DNA from: Roseinatronobacter sp. S2
Lineage (GTDB): Bacteria > Pseudomonadota > Alphaproteobacteria > Rhodobacterales > Rhodobacteraceae
Direction: 5' to 3'
Length of the DNA stretch: 64,000 nucleotides
Assembly (NCBI RefSeq): GCF_029581395.1
Contig: NZ_CP121113.1
Coordinates: 124,001-188,000 of the forward strand
This document shows positions 26,996 to 35,475 of the stretch, one piece after another. The stretch's first letter is position 1, and each line of letters begins with the position of its first letter. The translations under genes and the position numbers were made by a program. The notes beneath the pieces were generated by a model. The model was not told where the DNA came from and searched no databases. It worked only from the letters and a program-made list of their open reading frames with translations.

Positions 26996-27967
26996 TTAGT
27001 TCAGGCCAAATGCTTCCAGATCCTGCTCGGCGATCATGTTCACCAGCGGGAAGAAGCCTGCGCGCACAACGTCTTGCTGACCTTGCTGGCTGTAGACATA
27101 GCGCACGAATTCAGCGCGCAGCGGCTCCAGTTCGGCATTGGGGTCTACGTTCATGTAGATATACAGGAAGCGTGCAATCGGGTAGTTGCCCGTGCTGGCA
27201 TCTTCGGCGGTGGGTGAATAGCAGTTGCCGTCCGCGCCACGAATATCAACAGCTTTCACGTCAGCGGTCGCGTAGCCAACACCGGAATAACCGATCCCGC
27301 CGATATCAGCGGCAGTGCCCTGAATAACGGTCGAGGAACCGGGCTGTTCGCGCACTTCGGGGCTGTAATCGCCGCCAAACAGCGCCACTTCGCGGAAGTA
27401 GCCATAGGTGCCCGACGCGGAGTTGCGGCCATACATGGCGATCGGACGGTCTGCCCATTCACCTTCCAGACCAACCTGACCCCATGTGGTGATGGCTTCA
27501 TCAGCACCACCCGTGCGGGTGGAAGAGAAGATGGCATCGACTTCCTGCATGCTCAGGCACTCGATGGGGTTGTCGCGGTGTACGAACACACCCAGCGCAT
27601 CAATCGCGCCGCGCATTGGCAGCGGCTCATACCCGTAGCGTGCCTCAAACTCTTCAATCTCGGACCCGCGCATCGGGCGCGACATCGGGCCGAACTGGGC
27701 TGTGCCTTCGACCAGTGCGGGCGGGGCCGTGCCCGAACCGGCACCCTGAACCTGAATGGCAACGTTCGGGTAATGGCTGCGGAACCCTTCTGACCACAGG
27801 GTCATCAGGTTGTTCAGCGTGTCCGACCCGATAGAGGTCAGGTTGCCGGACACACCTGAAGCAGGCTCATAGGTGGGCAGGTTCGGATCTACGTTCTGGG
27901 CAGTCGCCATGCCAGCCGACAGGGCCAGGGCAGATACTGCAAGGGAAAGTGAAAAGGAAGTGCGCAT
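26996..27967 (-). CDS. pstS: Phosphate-binding periplasmic protein PstS
   Basis: 323 residues. The signal peptide (about 1-24, ending ATAQ) is followed by a PBP-like domain. It has the phosphate-site segments TSIGSDTLNNLM, QGAGSGTAPPAL, GRNSASGTYGYF and the closing YSQQGQQDVV. Start: ATG at 27967 with AGAGGAC upstream; a longer frame to 28066 would spoil the signal peptide. A Pho box lies 64 bp upstream. It is the first gene of pstSCAB-phoR. Confidence 0.93.
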   Translation of the reverse strand: MRTSFSLSLAVSALALSAGMATAQNVDPNLPTYEPASGVSGNLTSIGSDTLNNLMTLWSEGFRSHYPNVAIQVQGAGSGTAPPALVEGTAQFGPMSRPMRGSEIEEFEARYGYEPLPMRGAIDALGVFVHRDNPIECLSMQEVDAIFSSTRTGGADEAITTWGQVGLEGEWADRPIAMYGRNSASGTYGYFREVALFGGDYSPEVREQPGSSTVIQGTAADIGGIGYSGVGYATADVKAVDIRGADGNCYSPTAEDASTGNYPIARFLYIYMNVDPNAELEPLRAEFVRYVYSQQGQQDVVRAGFFPLVNMIAEQDLEAFGLN

Positions 27968-28030
27968 AAAACGGTCCTCTGGGTTTGCCCCATCGGGGCG
28001 GTTTGACAACATCGCCCTGATATGACCCGC

Positions 28031-28050
28031 GTGTAACGGGATTATGACAG
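28031..28050 (-). promoter_or_regulatory. Pho box upstream of pstS
   Basis: The minus strand reads CTGTCATAATCCCGTTACAC: a perfect first 7-mer CTGTCAT and a looser second repeat (CGTTACA), 11 bp apart. This fits a PhoB dimer site, 64-83 bp before the pstS start. The remaining 120 bp up to the divergent hydroxylase gene has no further recognisable site. Confidence 0.7.
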
Positions 28051-28169
28051 TTGCAGTGATATGCAATTATTCCCGTGCCGCCGGGCTTATGGCGGGCTAT
28101 ATTGCTGTAGCTTGGGGCGGCCACGCCCGTTAGGGTTGCCCCAAGCGACAGGATTTACGGGAGAAAATC

Positions 28170-30449
28170 ATGACAACATTCGGCAAAAGCCAATCCGTCC
28201 CCCGCAGAGAGGACAAGCGCCTGCTGACAGGCGCAGGCAGTTTTCTGGACGATGTCGCCCCAAAAGATGCGCTGCATGCTGTTTTTCTGCGCGCGCCTGT
28301 CGCGCATGGCCGAATCCTGTCGCTGGACCTGTCGGCGGCACAAAATGCCCCCGGCGTTCATGCCGTGCTGGATGCGGACGCGCTGCATGCCGCCGGTTTG
28401 ACCCAGCCCATGCAAGCCAGCCTGCGCACCAACCGCGATGGCACCACAGCGGCAAACCCGCCCCGCCCCCTGCTGGCGCGCGACCGGGTAATGTTTGTGG
28501 GCGAAGCTGTTGCAATGGTGGTGGCCGACACCCCTGAACAGGCCCGCGATGCACTGGAACTGATCGAACTGGACATAGACCCCCTGCCCCCGCATCTGAA
28601 GCTTGCAGCGGGCGGGCCGCAAATTCACCCGCAAGCGCCTGACAACATCGCCTATGACTGGGCCGTAGGCGATGAAGCTGCGGTGGACGCGGCCTTTGCG
28701 CAAGCTGCGCACCGAATCGCCATAACGGTTGAACAACCCCGTCTGCTGGCCGCATCCATGGAACCGCGCGGCGCCTATGCGCAATGGGATGGCACGCGGC
28801 TGCATTTCTGTTTTGGCGGGCAGGGTGTGTGGGTCATGAAGGAACGGCTGGCAACAATGCTGGGCCTTGCCCCGCAGGATGTGCGCGTCACCACGCCCGA
28901 TGTCGGCGGCGGGTTTGGCATGAAGGGCATGCCCTATCCCGAATATTTCGCAATCGCCCATGCAGCACAGGCCTTGCAGCGCCCCATCAGGTGGGCCCCC
29001 GACCGGTCTGACGCCATAGTGTCGGACAATGCAGGGCGCGATTTGCGGTCGCATGCGGAACTGGCGCTGGATGCGGACGGGCGCATATTGGGCTACCGCG
29101 TTGAAAACTGGTCTAATCTGGGCGCGTGGAATTCGGAATTTGCCCAAGGCATCCAGTCGCAGCTGTTTTCCATGGTGGCGACCGGGGCGTATGATATTCC
29201 GGCGGCGTTTATCCACTCTCGCGGGATATACACCAACACCACGCAAGTGGACGCCTATCGCGGCGCGGGCAGGCCGGAAGCGATCACCGTTCTGGAACGC
29301 CTGATGGACAAGGCCGCGCGCCAACTGGGGCTGTGCCCGTTTGCCCTGCGCGCGCGCAATTTCATTTCCCCCGACGCCTTCCCGCACGCCACGGTGGCAG
29401 GGGACCACATTCAGGAAGGGAATTTCGCGCATCTGCTGGATGAAGCGCGCGAACGCGCCGATGTGGCGGGTTTCGCCGCGCGGCGCGCCCAAAGTGCGGC
29501 ACGCGGGCGCAAGCGCGGGCTGGGCCTGTGCTATTATATCGAAAGCATCATGGGCAACCCGTCCGAAGATGCGGAAATCGCCTTCAATGATGACGGGACC
29601 GTGTCGCTGATGATCGGCACGCAATCCAACGGGCAAGGGCATGAAACCGTTTTCGCGCAATTCCTGTCGGACCAGACAGGCATTCCGCTGGACGCGATTC
29701 AGGTGGTGCAAGGCGACAGCGACCGCATTGCCAAAGGGGGCGGAACCGGCGGGTCGCGTTCGGTCACAGTGCAGACCAATGCGACACTGGCCACAGTCGG
29801 CCAGATGGTTGCCGCGTTCACGAAATTTCTGAAACCCGAACTGGGCAATGATGTGGGGTTTGATGATGGCAGCTTCCGCGCGCCGGGGTCGAACCGCACG
29901 CTGACCCTTATCGAAGCCGCCGATCTGGCGCGCAGCCAAGGGCGGGCGGATTTGCTGCAACATGCGGGCAGCGCCAAACTGGATGCGCGATCCTACCCCA
30001 ACGGTGCCCATCTGGCAGAGGTGGAACTGGACCCCGAAACAGGTGCCCTTCAGGTGCTAAGTTACACGGCCGTGGATGATTTCGGCAATCTGCTGAATCC
30101 GCAGCTGGTGCAAGGGCAGGTTCATGGCGGCATTGCCCAAGGGTTGGGGCAGGCCATTTGCGAACAGGTGGTGTTCGACGATCAGGGCCAACCCCTGACC
30201 GGCAGTTTCATGGATTACGCCATGCCGCGCGCGTCAGACATGCCGCCCATCCGGTTCCATTCCGTGCCGGTTCCCGCCAAGGGCAACCCGCTGGGCCTGA
30301 AAGGCTGCGGTGAAGCGGGCACCGTGGGCGCGATCGCCGCCATCGTGAACGCCGTTCAGGATGCGCTGGGGCCGGAATTGGGCACAGACATCCAGATGCC
30401 GCTGACGTCTGAGCGCATCTGGCGGCTGTGCCAGACTGCCAGCGCATAG
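28170..30449 (+). CDS. Molybdenum hydroxylase large subunit, form II CoxL/xanthine dehydrogenase family
   Basis: 759 residues: an N-terminal aldehyde oxidase a/b hammerhead (about 18-125) and a molybdopterin-binding domain (about 140-750). The motif GGGFGMK is at 247-252, AYRGAGR at 362-368 and GCGEAGTVGA near the C-terminus carries the catalytic Glu. AYRGAGR is the form II signature; true CO dehydrogenase large subunits carry AYxCSFR. No medium (FAD) or small (2Fe-2S) subunit gene lies next to it, so partners must come from elsewhere. The start has GGGAG nine bases upstream. Substrate unknown: aldehyde, purine or aromatic compounds are possible. Confidence 0.88.
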   Translation: MTTFGKSQSVPRREDKRLLTGAGSFLDDVAPKDALHAVFLRAPVAHGRILSLDLSAAQNAPGVHAVLDADALHAAGLTQPMQASLRTNRDGTTAANPPRPLLARDRVMFVGEAVAMVVADTPEQARDALELIELDIDPLPPHLKLAAGGPQIHPQAPDNIAYDWAVGDEAAVDAAFAQAAHRIAITVEQPRLLAASMEPRGAYAQWDGTRLHFCFGGQGVWVMKERLATMLGLAPQDVRVTTPDVGGGFGMKGMPYPEYFAIAHAAQALQRPIRWAPDRSDAIVSDNAGRDLRSHAELALDADGRILGYRVENWSNLGAWNSEFAQGIQSQLFSMVATGAYDIPAAFIHSRGIYTNTTQVDAYRGAGRPEAITVLERLMDKAARQLGLCPFALRARNFISPDAFPHATVAGDHIQEGNFAHLLDEARERADVAGFAARRAQSAARGRKRGLGLCYYIESIMGNPSEDAEIAFNDDGTVSLMIGTQSNGQGHETVFAQFLSDQTGIPLDAIQVVQGDSDRIAKGGGTGGSRSVTVQTNATLATVGQMVAAFTKFLKPELGNDVGFDDGSFRAPGSNRTLTLIEAADLARSQGRADLLQHAGSAKLDARSYPNGAHLAEVELDPETGALQVLSYTAVDDFGNLLNPQLVQGQVHGGIAQGLGQAICEQVVFDDQGQPLTGSFMDYAMPRASDMPPIRFHSVPVPAKGNPLGLKGCGEAGTVGAIAAIVNAVQDALGPELGTDIQMPLTSERIWRLCQTASA

Positions 30450-30451
30450 CA

Positions 30452-30490
30452 AAAGGCCCGCGTCCATCATACTGCGGGACGCGGGCCTTT
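30452..30490. terminator. Strong bidirectional terminator
   Basis: A perfect 14-bp stem (AAAGGCCCGCGTCC with GGACGCGGGCCTTT, 11-base loop) lies in the 58-bp gap between the convergent hydroxylase and helicase genes. It ends in TTT on the plus strand and begins with AAAA, so it can end transcripts from either side. Confidence 0.8.
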
Positions 30491-30507
30491 GGATTTTACG
30501 AATGCTG

Positions 30508-32670
30508 TTATTTGCCGCGACGCGGCGCATCGCGCCCGCCGGGGCGCGGACCTGCACCGGGTTTGCGGGGCTTGCGGGCATCTGCCTTGGCCATGCCGGG
30601 GGGAACAAAACGCTTGGAGCTGTCGCGCGCATCTGCGGGCGCAGGCCGTGCCTTCGGTTTGGCCGCAGGCTTTTGCCATGTTTTCCCAGCAGGTTTTGAC
30701 GACGGGTCAGCCCGTTCCGGTTTGGGTTTGCTGCGCGGGGCGGGTTTTGCGTCATGTGACTTGAACCCCGCAGACCGGCCTTCGGCCCCCGCGGCAGGCT
30801 TGCCCTTATGGCGCGGCTTACGCTCGCCCTGGGGGGCGGCATCATAGGCGGGTTTTGCCCGCGGGGCCGCATCAGGATCATAGGCCGGTTTCGCGCGCGG
30901 GGCAGCAGGCGCGGCATCATAGGCAGGCTTTGCCCGTGGTTTGCCTTCCGGCCTTGGGCTGGTCGCGCGGTCGCTGCGCGCCAAGCCCGCTTCGCGCGGC
31001 TTGGGCTTCGCGTCAAAGCCCCGGTCGCGGGTCTCGCGCGGTTTTCTGGCGCCATCTCTGGCACCCTCGCGGGGCCTGTCGCCGGAATGCTGGCCGCTGG
31101 GCGGGCCACTGGCCGCGCGCGCGGTCACGCCATCTTCCAGAACGCCATCCGGCCCAAGTGCTGCCAGAAAACCCGCAGCACTGCTTTCTGCAATCTCGAC
31201 CAGTGTTTCGTTATTCTGGACCCGAATTGCCCCGATGGCCGCTTTTTCCAGATTACCGGCACGGCACAGCAAGGGCAGCAGCCAACGGGCCTCGGCGCGG
31301 TCATCGCGGCCCACTGACAGCGAAAACCAACGGCTTGGCCCGAATTCGCGGTGCTCGCGCGCGGCAGGCTTGCTGTCGGGCGCGCGCAGTTCTTCGGGGG
31401 CTGCGTGGCGGGACTGATACAGCCGCAGATATGCCGCCGCAATCACATCCGGCGCGTGCAGGCCCAGCAGTTTTTCGGCAAACGCGGCTTGTTCATCGGT
31501 GACCGGTTCAGACCAGACAGGATCGGACAACAGCCGTTCTTCATCCTTGCGCAAAACATCCTCGACCGATGGCGCGACAGTCCATTCCGCCGAAATCTTG
31601 GCCCATTTCAGCAGGCGTTCGGCCTTGCCCACGGCCTTGGGCGGCACGATCAGCGCGGAAATACCCTTGCGGCCCGCGCGGCCCGTTCTGCCCGAACGGT
31701 GCAGCAGGCTTTCGGTGTTGGTGGGCAAATCCGCATGAATCACCAGATTCAGGTTCGGCAGGTCAATCCCGCGCGCGGCCACGTCGGTGGCCACACAGAC
31801 CCGCGCGCGCCCGTCGCGCATGGCTTGCAAGGCGTGCGTGCGCTCGGTCTGGCTAAGTTCACCCGACAGGCTGACCGTGGACAGCCCGCGATTGGCCAGA
31901 CGCGCGGTCAGATGGCTGACAGCGGCGCGGGTATTGGCGAACACAATGGCGCTTTGATCTTCATGAAAGCGCAGCAGGTTGAAGATCGCATGTTCACTGT
32001 CGGACGCCGAAACGCGCAGCGCCTGATATGAAATATCTGCATGCTGGTCACTGCCGCCAAGGGTGCTGATGCGCTTGGCATCGCGCTGGTATTGTTTGGC
32101 CAGCTTGGCAATCATCGGCGACACGGTCGCGGAAAACATCAAGGTGCGCCGTTCAACCGGGGCCTGACCCAGCATGAATTCCAGATCCTCGCGAAACCCC
32201 AGATCCAGCATTTCGTCGGCTTCATCCAGAACGATGGCCTGAATTTCACTTAGATCCAGCGCGCCGCGTTCAATATGGTCGCGCAGACGACCCGGCGTGC
32301 CGACAACAATATGCACACCACGTTCCAGCGTGCGGCGTTCAGTGCGAATGTCCATGCCACCCACACAGGATGTGACAACTGCGCCGGTGCGCGCATAAAG
32401 CCATGTCAACTCGCGCATGACCTGAAAGGCAAGTTCGCGCGTGGGGGCCACAACCAGCGCCAAAGGCAATGCGGCCGGGCCGAACTTATGTGCATCCCCC
32501 AACAGCGTCGGCGCGATGGCCAGACCGAAACCAACGGTCTTGCCCGATCCGGTCTGCGCTGAAACCAGAAGGTCTTCAGTCACCACGTCGTCAGCGGCCA
32601 CGGCCAGTTGAACCGGGGTAAGAATGTCAAAACCGCGCTCTGCGAGCGCCTCGGACAGGGGAGGGATCAT
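30508..32670 (-). CDS. DEAD-box RNA helicase with DbpA-type RNA-binding domain and basic repeat tail
   Basis: 720 residues. The Q-motif is at about 14-21 (FDILTPVQ), with AQTGSGKT 38-45, PTREL, GTPGR, DEAD 149-152, SAT and HRSGRTGRAGRKG. A DbpA-like RNA-binding fold follows at about 450-525. The last 180 residues are a disordered Lys/Arg/Pro/Ala tail with near-repeats of RAKPAYD. DEAD proteins of this class remodel rRNA and mRNA, often in ribosome assembly or cold growth. The start at 32670 gives a normal N-terminus; in-frame extension to 32889 is Arg/Pro-rich and overlaps phoB, so it was rejected. Confidence 0.88.
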   Translation of the reverse strand: MIPPLSEALAERGFDILTPVQLAVAADDVVTEDLLVSAQTGSGKTVGFGLAIAPTLLGDAHKFGPAALPLALVVAPTRELAFQVMRELTWLYARTGAVVTSCVGGMDIRTERRTLERGVHIVVGTPGRLRDHIERGALDLSEIQAIVLDEADEMLDLGFREDLEFMLGQAPVERRTLMFSATVSPMIAKLAKQYQRDAKRISTLGGSDQHADISYQALRVSASDSEHAIFNLLRFHEDQSAIVFANTRAAVSHLTARLANRGLSTVSLSGELSQTERTHALQAMRDGRARVCVATDVAARGIDLPNLNLVIHADLPTNTESLLHRSGRTGRAGRKGISALIVPPKAVGKAERLLKWAKISAEWTVAPSVEDVLRKDEERLLSDPVWSEPVTDEQAAFAEKLLGLHAPDVIAAAYLRLYQSRHAAPEELRAPDSKPAAREHREFGPSRWFSLSVGRDDRAEARWLLPLLCRAGNLEKAAIGAIRVQNNETLVEIAESSAAGFLAALGPDGVLEDGVTARAASGPPSGQHSGDRPREGARDGARKPRETRDRGFDAKPKPREAGLARSDRATSPRPEGKPRAKPAYDAAPAAPRAKPAYDPDAAPRAKPAYDAAPQGERKPRHKGKPAAGAEGRSAGFKSHDAKPAPRSKPKPERADPSSKPAGKTWQKPAAKPKARPAPADARDSSKRFVPPGMAKADARKPRKPGAGPRPGGRDAPRRGK

Positions 32671-32822
32671 AACAGGAAAGTTCCATGGATAGCGGCGCAT
32701 CACGCCGGGGGCGGCCGCCGAAACGACACAAGACCAGCGCACATAACCGGAATCGTCACGAAAGTATATGCCCGAATCAACCCAAAGCCGCCAAAATTTG
32801 CCACAGCCCTTATCGTCGGGCG

Positions 32823-33518
32823 TTATCCGCCCATAGCGTAGCCTGCGCCGCGGACGGTGCGGATGGGGTCGGGGTGGCCTGTGGTGCACAGGGTTTTGCG
32901 CAGCCGGCCCACATGCACATCCACCGTGCGCGTGTCGATATAGATGTCGCGCCCCCAGACGCGGTCCAGCAGCGCCTCTCGGGTCCAGACCTTGCCGGGG
33001 CGTTCCATAAACGCCCCCAGCAGCCGGAATTCCGTCGGACCCAGATGCACCGCAACCCCGCCGCGCGTCACGCGGTAGCTGTCGGGGTCCAGCCGGATGT
33101 CGCCATATTCCAGCGCCTGCCCGCTGGCCACAGGCCGCAGGCGGCGCAGATTGGCGCGCACCCGTGCCACCAGTTCGGCCACCGAATAGGGTTTGACAAT
33201 GTAATCATCCGCGCCGGTATCCAGGCCGCGCACGCGGTCGCTTTCTTCCGACCGGGCCGATACCATGATCACCGCCGCATCGCGCCCTTCCGCGCTGGCC
33301 TTGATCTGGCGGCAGGCTTCCAGCCCCGACAGGCGCGGCAGCATCCAGTCCAGCAACACCACATCGGGGCCTTGCTCGGCCACGGCAAGAACCGCTTCCT
33401 CGCCATCCTTGGCGGTCGCGATGCGAAACCCCGCCGCCTTCAGGTTATAGCTTAACAGCGCCAGCTGCGCGGGTTCGTCATCGACAATCAGGATCAGCGG
33501 CGTGGCGGCGTCAGACAT
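32823..33518 (-). CDS. phoB: Phosphate regulon response regulator PhoB
   Basis: 231 residues: receiver domain with phospho-acceptor Asp57 (VVLLDWMLP) and Lys in IVKPYS, then an OmpR/PhoB winged helix (about 130-228). The winged helix has GPTEFRLLGAFMERPGKVWT and the DNA-contacting RTVDVHVGRLRK. The start at 33518 lies 4 bp after the phoU stop, so the two are coupled. It activates genes with Pho boxes, two of which are seen here. It is 6 kb away from the pst-phoR operon. Confidence 0.94.
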   Translation of the reverse strand: MSDAATPLILIVDDEPAQLALLSYNLKAAGFRIATAKDGEEAVLAVAEQGPDVVLLDWMLPRLSGLEACRQIKASAEGRDAAVIMVSARSEESDRVRGLDTGADDYIVKPYSVAELVARVRANLRRLRPVASGQALEYGDIRLDPDSYRVTRGGVAVHLGPTEFRLLGAFMERPGKVWTREALLDRVWGRDIYIDTRTVDVHVGRLRKTLCTTGHPDPIRTVRGAGYAMGG

Positions 33519-33522
33519 CACA

Positions 33523-34230
33523 TCACTCTTTCGGGGTATCAATCAGGGCGGTCGAATGGCCCTTCTCGCGCGCTTCCGCAGGGCGGCCCTCGGCCACGAA
33601 AATCACCTGCTCGGCCCCATGCGTCACCAGATCGCCCATCCGTTCGATGTTCTTGGCAATAAACACATAATGCAGGCAGGGCGTGATATTGCGCGGGTCT
33701 TCCATCATATGCGTGATGAATTCGCGAAACAGCGCATTGGTCATGTCGTCCACTTCGACATCGCGCGCAATCACATCGCGTGCAAGGCCCACATCCATGC
33801 GCGAAAACGCATCCAGCATGTCCTTCAGCATCTGGCCCACCAGACGCGACTGGCGCCGCAGCGCGCCTGCGGCCCCGTCAATCACAGGCGATGAAATCAG
33901 CACCGGCACGCGCTTGGCCATGTTCTTGGCGTAATCGCCCAAGCGCTCCAGCTCGCCCGCCATCTTCATCACCGCCACCGCCGCGCGCAGATCATCCGCC
34001 TGCGGCTGGCGCAGCGCAAGAAGGCGCACCACCTGCGCGTTAATCTCCTCTTCAGACGCATCAATCAGCTTGTCGCCCTGCACAACCTGCGCCGCCAGAT
34101 CCTCGTCCCGCCCCTCCAGCGCCCGAGAGGCGTTCAGGATCGCATCCTCCACCTGACCGCCCATCGTCAGGACATTCAGACGGATCGCGTCAAGATCACG
34201 GTCAAAAGACGAAAGCGTATGCGGTTTCAT
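33523..34230 (-). CDS. phoU: Phosphate transport system regulator PhoU
   Basis: 235 residues forming two three-helix PhoU bundles, with the metal-binding-type patterns VMKMAGELERLGDYAKNMAK and IFIAKNIERMGD-like (YVFIAKNIERMGDLVTHGAE). It links PstB status to PhoR and damps phosphate uptake. First gene of a phoU-phoB pair with a near-ideal Pho box 41-60 bp upstream. It is normally adjacent to pstB in alphaproteobacteria, but is separate here. Confidence 0.94.
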   Translation of the reverse strand: MKPHTLSSFDRDLDAIRLNVLTMGGQVEDAILNASRALEGRDEDLAAQVVQGDKLIDASEEEINAQVVRLLALRQPQADDLRAAVAVMKMAGELERLGDYAKNMAKRVPVLISSPVIDGAAGALRRQSRLVGQMLKDMLDAFSRMDVGLARDVIARDVEVDDMTNALFREFITHMMEDPRNITPCLHYVFIAKNIERMGDLVTHGAEQVIFVAEGRPAEAREKGHSTALIDTPKE

Positions 34231-34270
34231 GGCAAGGGTCCTTCTGATTCAAACGCTGCATAAACCCACT

Positions 34271-34290
34271 ATGTGACAGTTGCATGACAG
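34271..34290 (-). promoter_or_regulatory. Pho box upstream of phoU-phoB
   Basis: The minus strand reads CTGTCATGCAACTGTCACAT: two CTGTCA repeats 11 bp apart, the consensus alphaproteobacterial PhoB site. It lies 41-60 bp before the phoU start and suggests autoregulation by PhoB. Confidence 0.85.
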
Positions 34291-34342
34291 TAACGGAACA
34301 ACACCGGCGCGCAAACCATTGCAACCGTCATGAAACACGCAA

Positions 34343-34370
34343 CGCCCCCCGCCCTTGTGGGCAGGGGGCG
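34343..34370 (-). terminator. Terminator downstream of the membrane-protein gene
   Basis: A 12-bp stem (CGCCCCCTGCCC with GGGCGGGGGGCG on the minus strand, one mismatch, 4-base loop) lies 22 bp after the stop of the multi-spanning membrane protein gene. No clean T-run follows. Confidence 0.6.
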
Positions 34371-34392
34371 CAAGCCGGACCTTGCCGGAAAT

Positions 34393-35352
34393 TCAGGGCG
34401 TTTGTGCCTGCCCCTTGGACATGGCGCGGGATTTAAGCTGTTTGAATTTCGCCGACATCCCGTCAAGTTTGGCATCCCATTCGGGGTTCGGGGTCTGCCC
34501 TTCGATGGTGCGGAAATAGGCTTGCAGCAGGCACGCCACCGCCAGCGGCTCCAGCACGGCCTGCTTGACCGACCATGCCAGAATGAAGGCAATCACAACA
34601 CCCATGGCCGACATGCCGCCGGGGTAAAGATTGCTGATCAACGCCGCAGGTGCCAGCATGATGAAGAACAACACCGCCATCAGCCCGTAGACAAAAAGCG
34701 TAATCCACGCCGCATTTTTCAGCATGGGCTTGTAGTTTTGCGCATAAAGCACCAGCGCCGCGCGCGCCGATGCATAGGGGTCGGTTGCGCGCGTGCGCAT
34801 GCCGTAGGCCAGGATCACCTCATCTATAAACCCAACGGCAACGCGCAGAAACGCCCGCAAAATCATGACCAGTTGCCGCACGCCCGGAATGGGCAACAAG
34901 GTGAACACACCGCGGATCAGGCCGGTGATCGCGCGCAGCACACCCTTGATCAACTGGTCGATGACAAACAGCACGCTGGCTTCGCCAAAGCGTTCGCGCA
35001 CCATGGCCTGCGCATGGCCGATCTGGCTGCGTCCTTCGGGCATGGGGCGGTTGTCGATCAGTTCCACCATCACCGCGATATGGCCTGCCTTGACCATGTA
35101 AAGGATATATTCGCGCAGCCAATACATGACGATCAATACAATCCCGAACCCCGACAGCCCGCCGAAAAACGTGGCAGAGGCACGAAACCCCTCATCGCCC
35201 AGCGCACCAATGCCCCAGCCGATACCCGCGCCGGTTCCGGTGACAAGCACATAGGCCAGCGCGGCCCCGAAATAGACGGCCATACGCAACAACACGAACG
35301 GGAAAGTCTGGACCATCAGGCCAATCCCGCGACGAAACGAAAAATCCCACAT
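34393..35352 (-). CDS. Conserved multi-spanning membrane protein, unknown function
   Basis: 319 residues with about six hydrophobic segments (about 16-60, 70-92, 128-160, 225-262, 268-292). A cytoplasmic middle part contains GRSQIGHAQAMVRERFGEAS and a Lys/Gln-rich C-terminal tail ends the protein. The start at 35352 has AGAAAGGCACCGAAAGA upstream; the longer frame to 35427 has an Arg/Cys-rich segment and was rejected. No enzyme motif is recognised. The gene is alone between phoU and the signalling operon, which is on the same strand. It is conserved-looking but not assigned. Confidence 0.7.
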   Translation of the reverse strand: MWDFSFRRGIGLMVQTFPFVLLRMAVYFGAALAYVLVTGTGAGIGWGIGALGDEGFRASATFFGGLSGFGIVLIVMYWLREYILYMVKAGHIAVMVELIDNRPMPEGRSQIGHAQAMVRERFGEASVLFVIDQLIKGVLRAITGLIRGVFTLLPIPGVRQLVMILRAFLRVAVGFIDEVILAYGMRTRATDPYASARAALVLYAQNYKPMLKNAAWITLFVYGLMAVLFFIMLAPAALISNLYPGGMSAMGVVIAFILAWSVKQAVLEPLAVACLLQAYFRTIEGQTPNPEWDAKLDGMSAKFKQLKSRAMSKGQAQTP

Positions 35353-35475
35353 TCTTTCGGTGCCTTTCTGCCGATCAGGCGTTGGGGGCGCGCAGGTCAA
35401 ACCGCGCATGCATGCCCGCAGCCGCACATTAGCGCCGATTGGCAGCTGCGGCCCCGTTCAAACAGGGGGGGCTGG

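Noticed and set aside
28155..30011. 618-codon open frame on the minus strand opposite the molybdenum hydroxylase gene
   Set aside because: It is a mirror of the high-GC codon pattern; the plus-strand frame has clear family motifs and a ribosome site, while this one has Arg/His/Cys-rich composition and no motif.
28170..30449. Carbon monoxide dehydrogenase large subunit
   Set aside because: The active-site motif is AYRGAGR instead of AYxCSFR and the other two subunit genes are missing.
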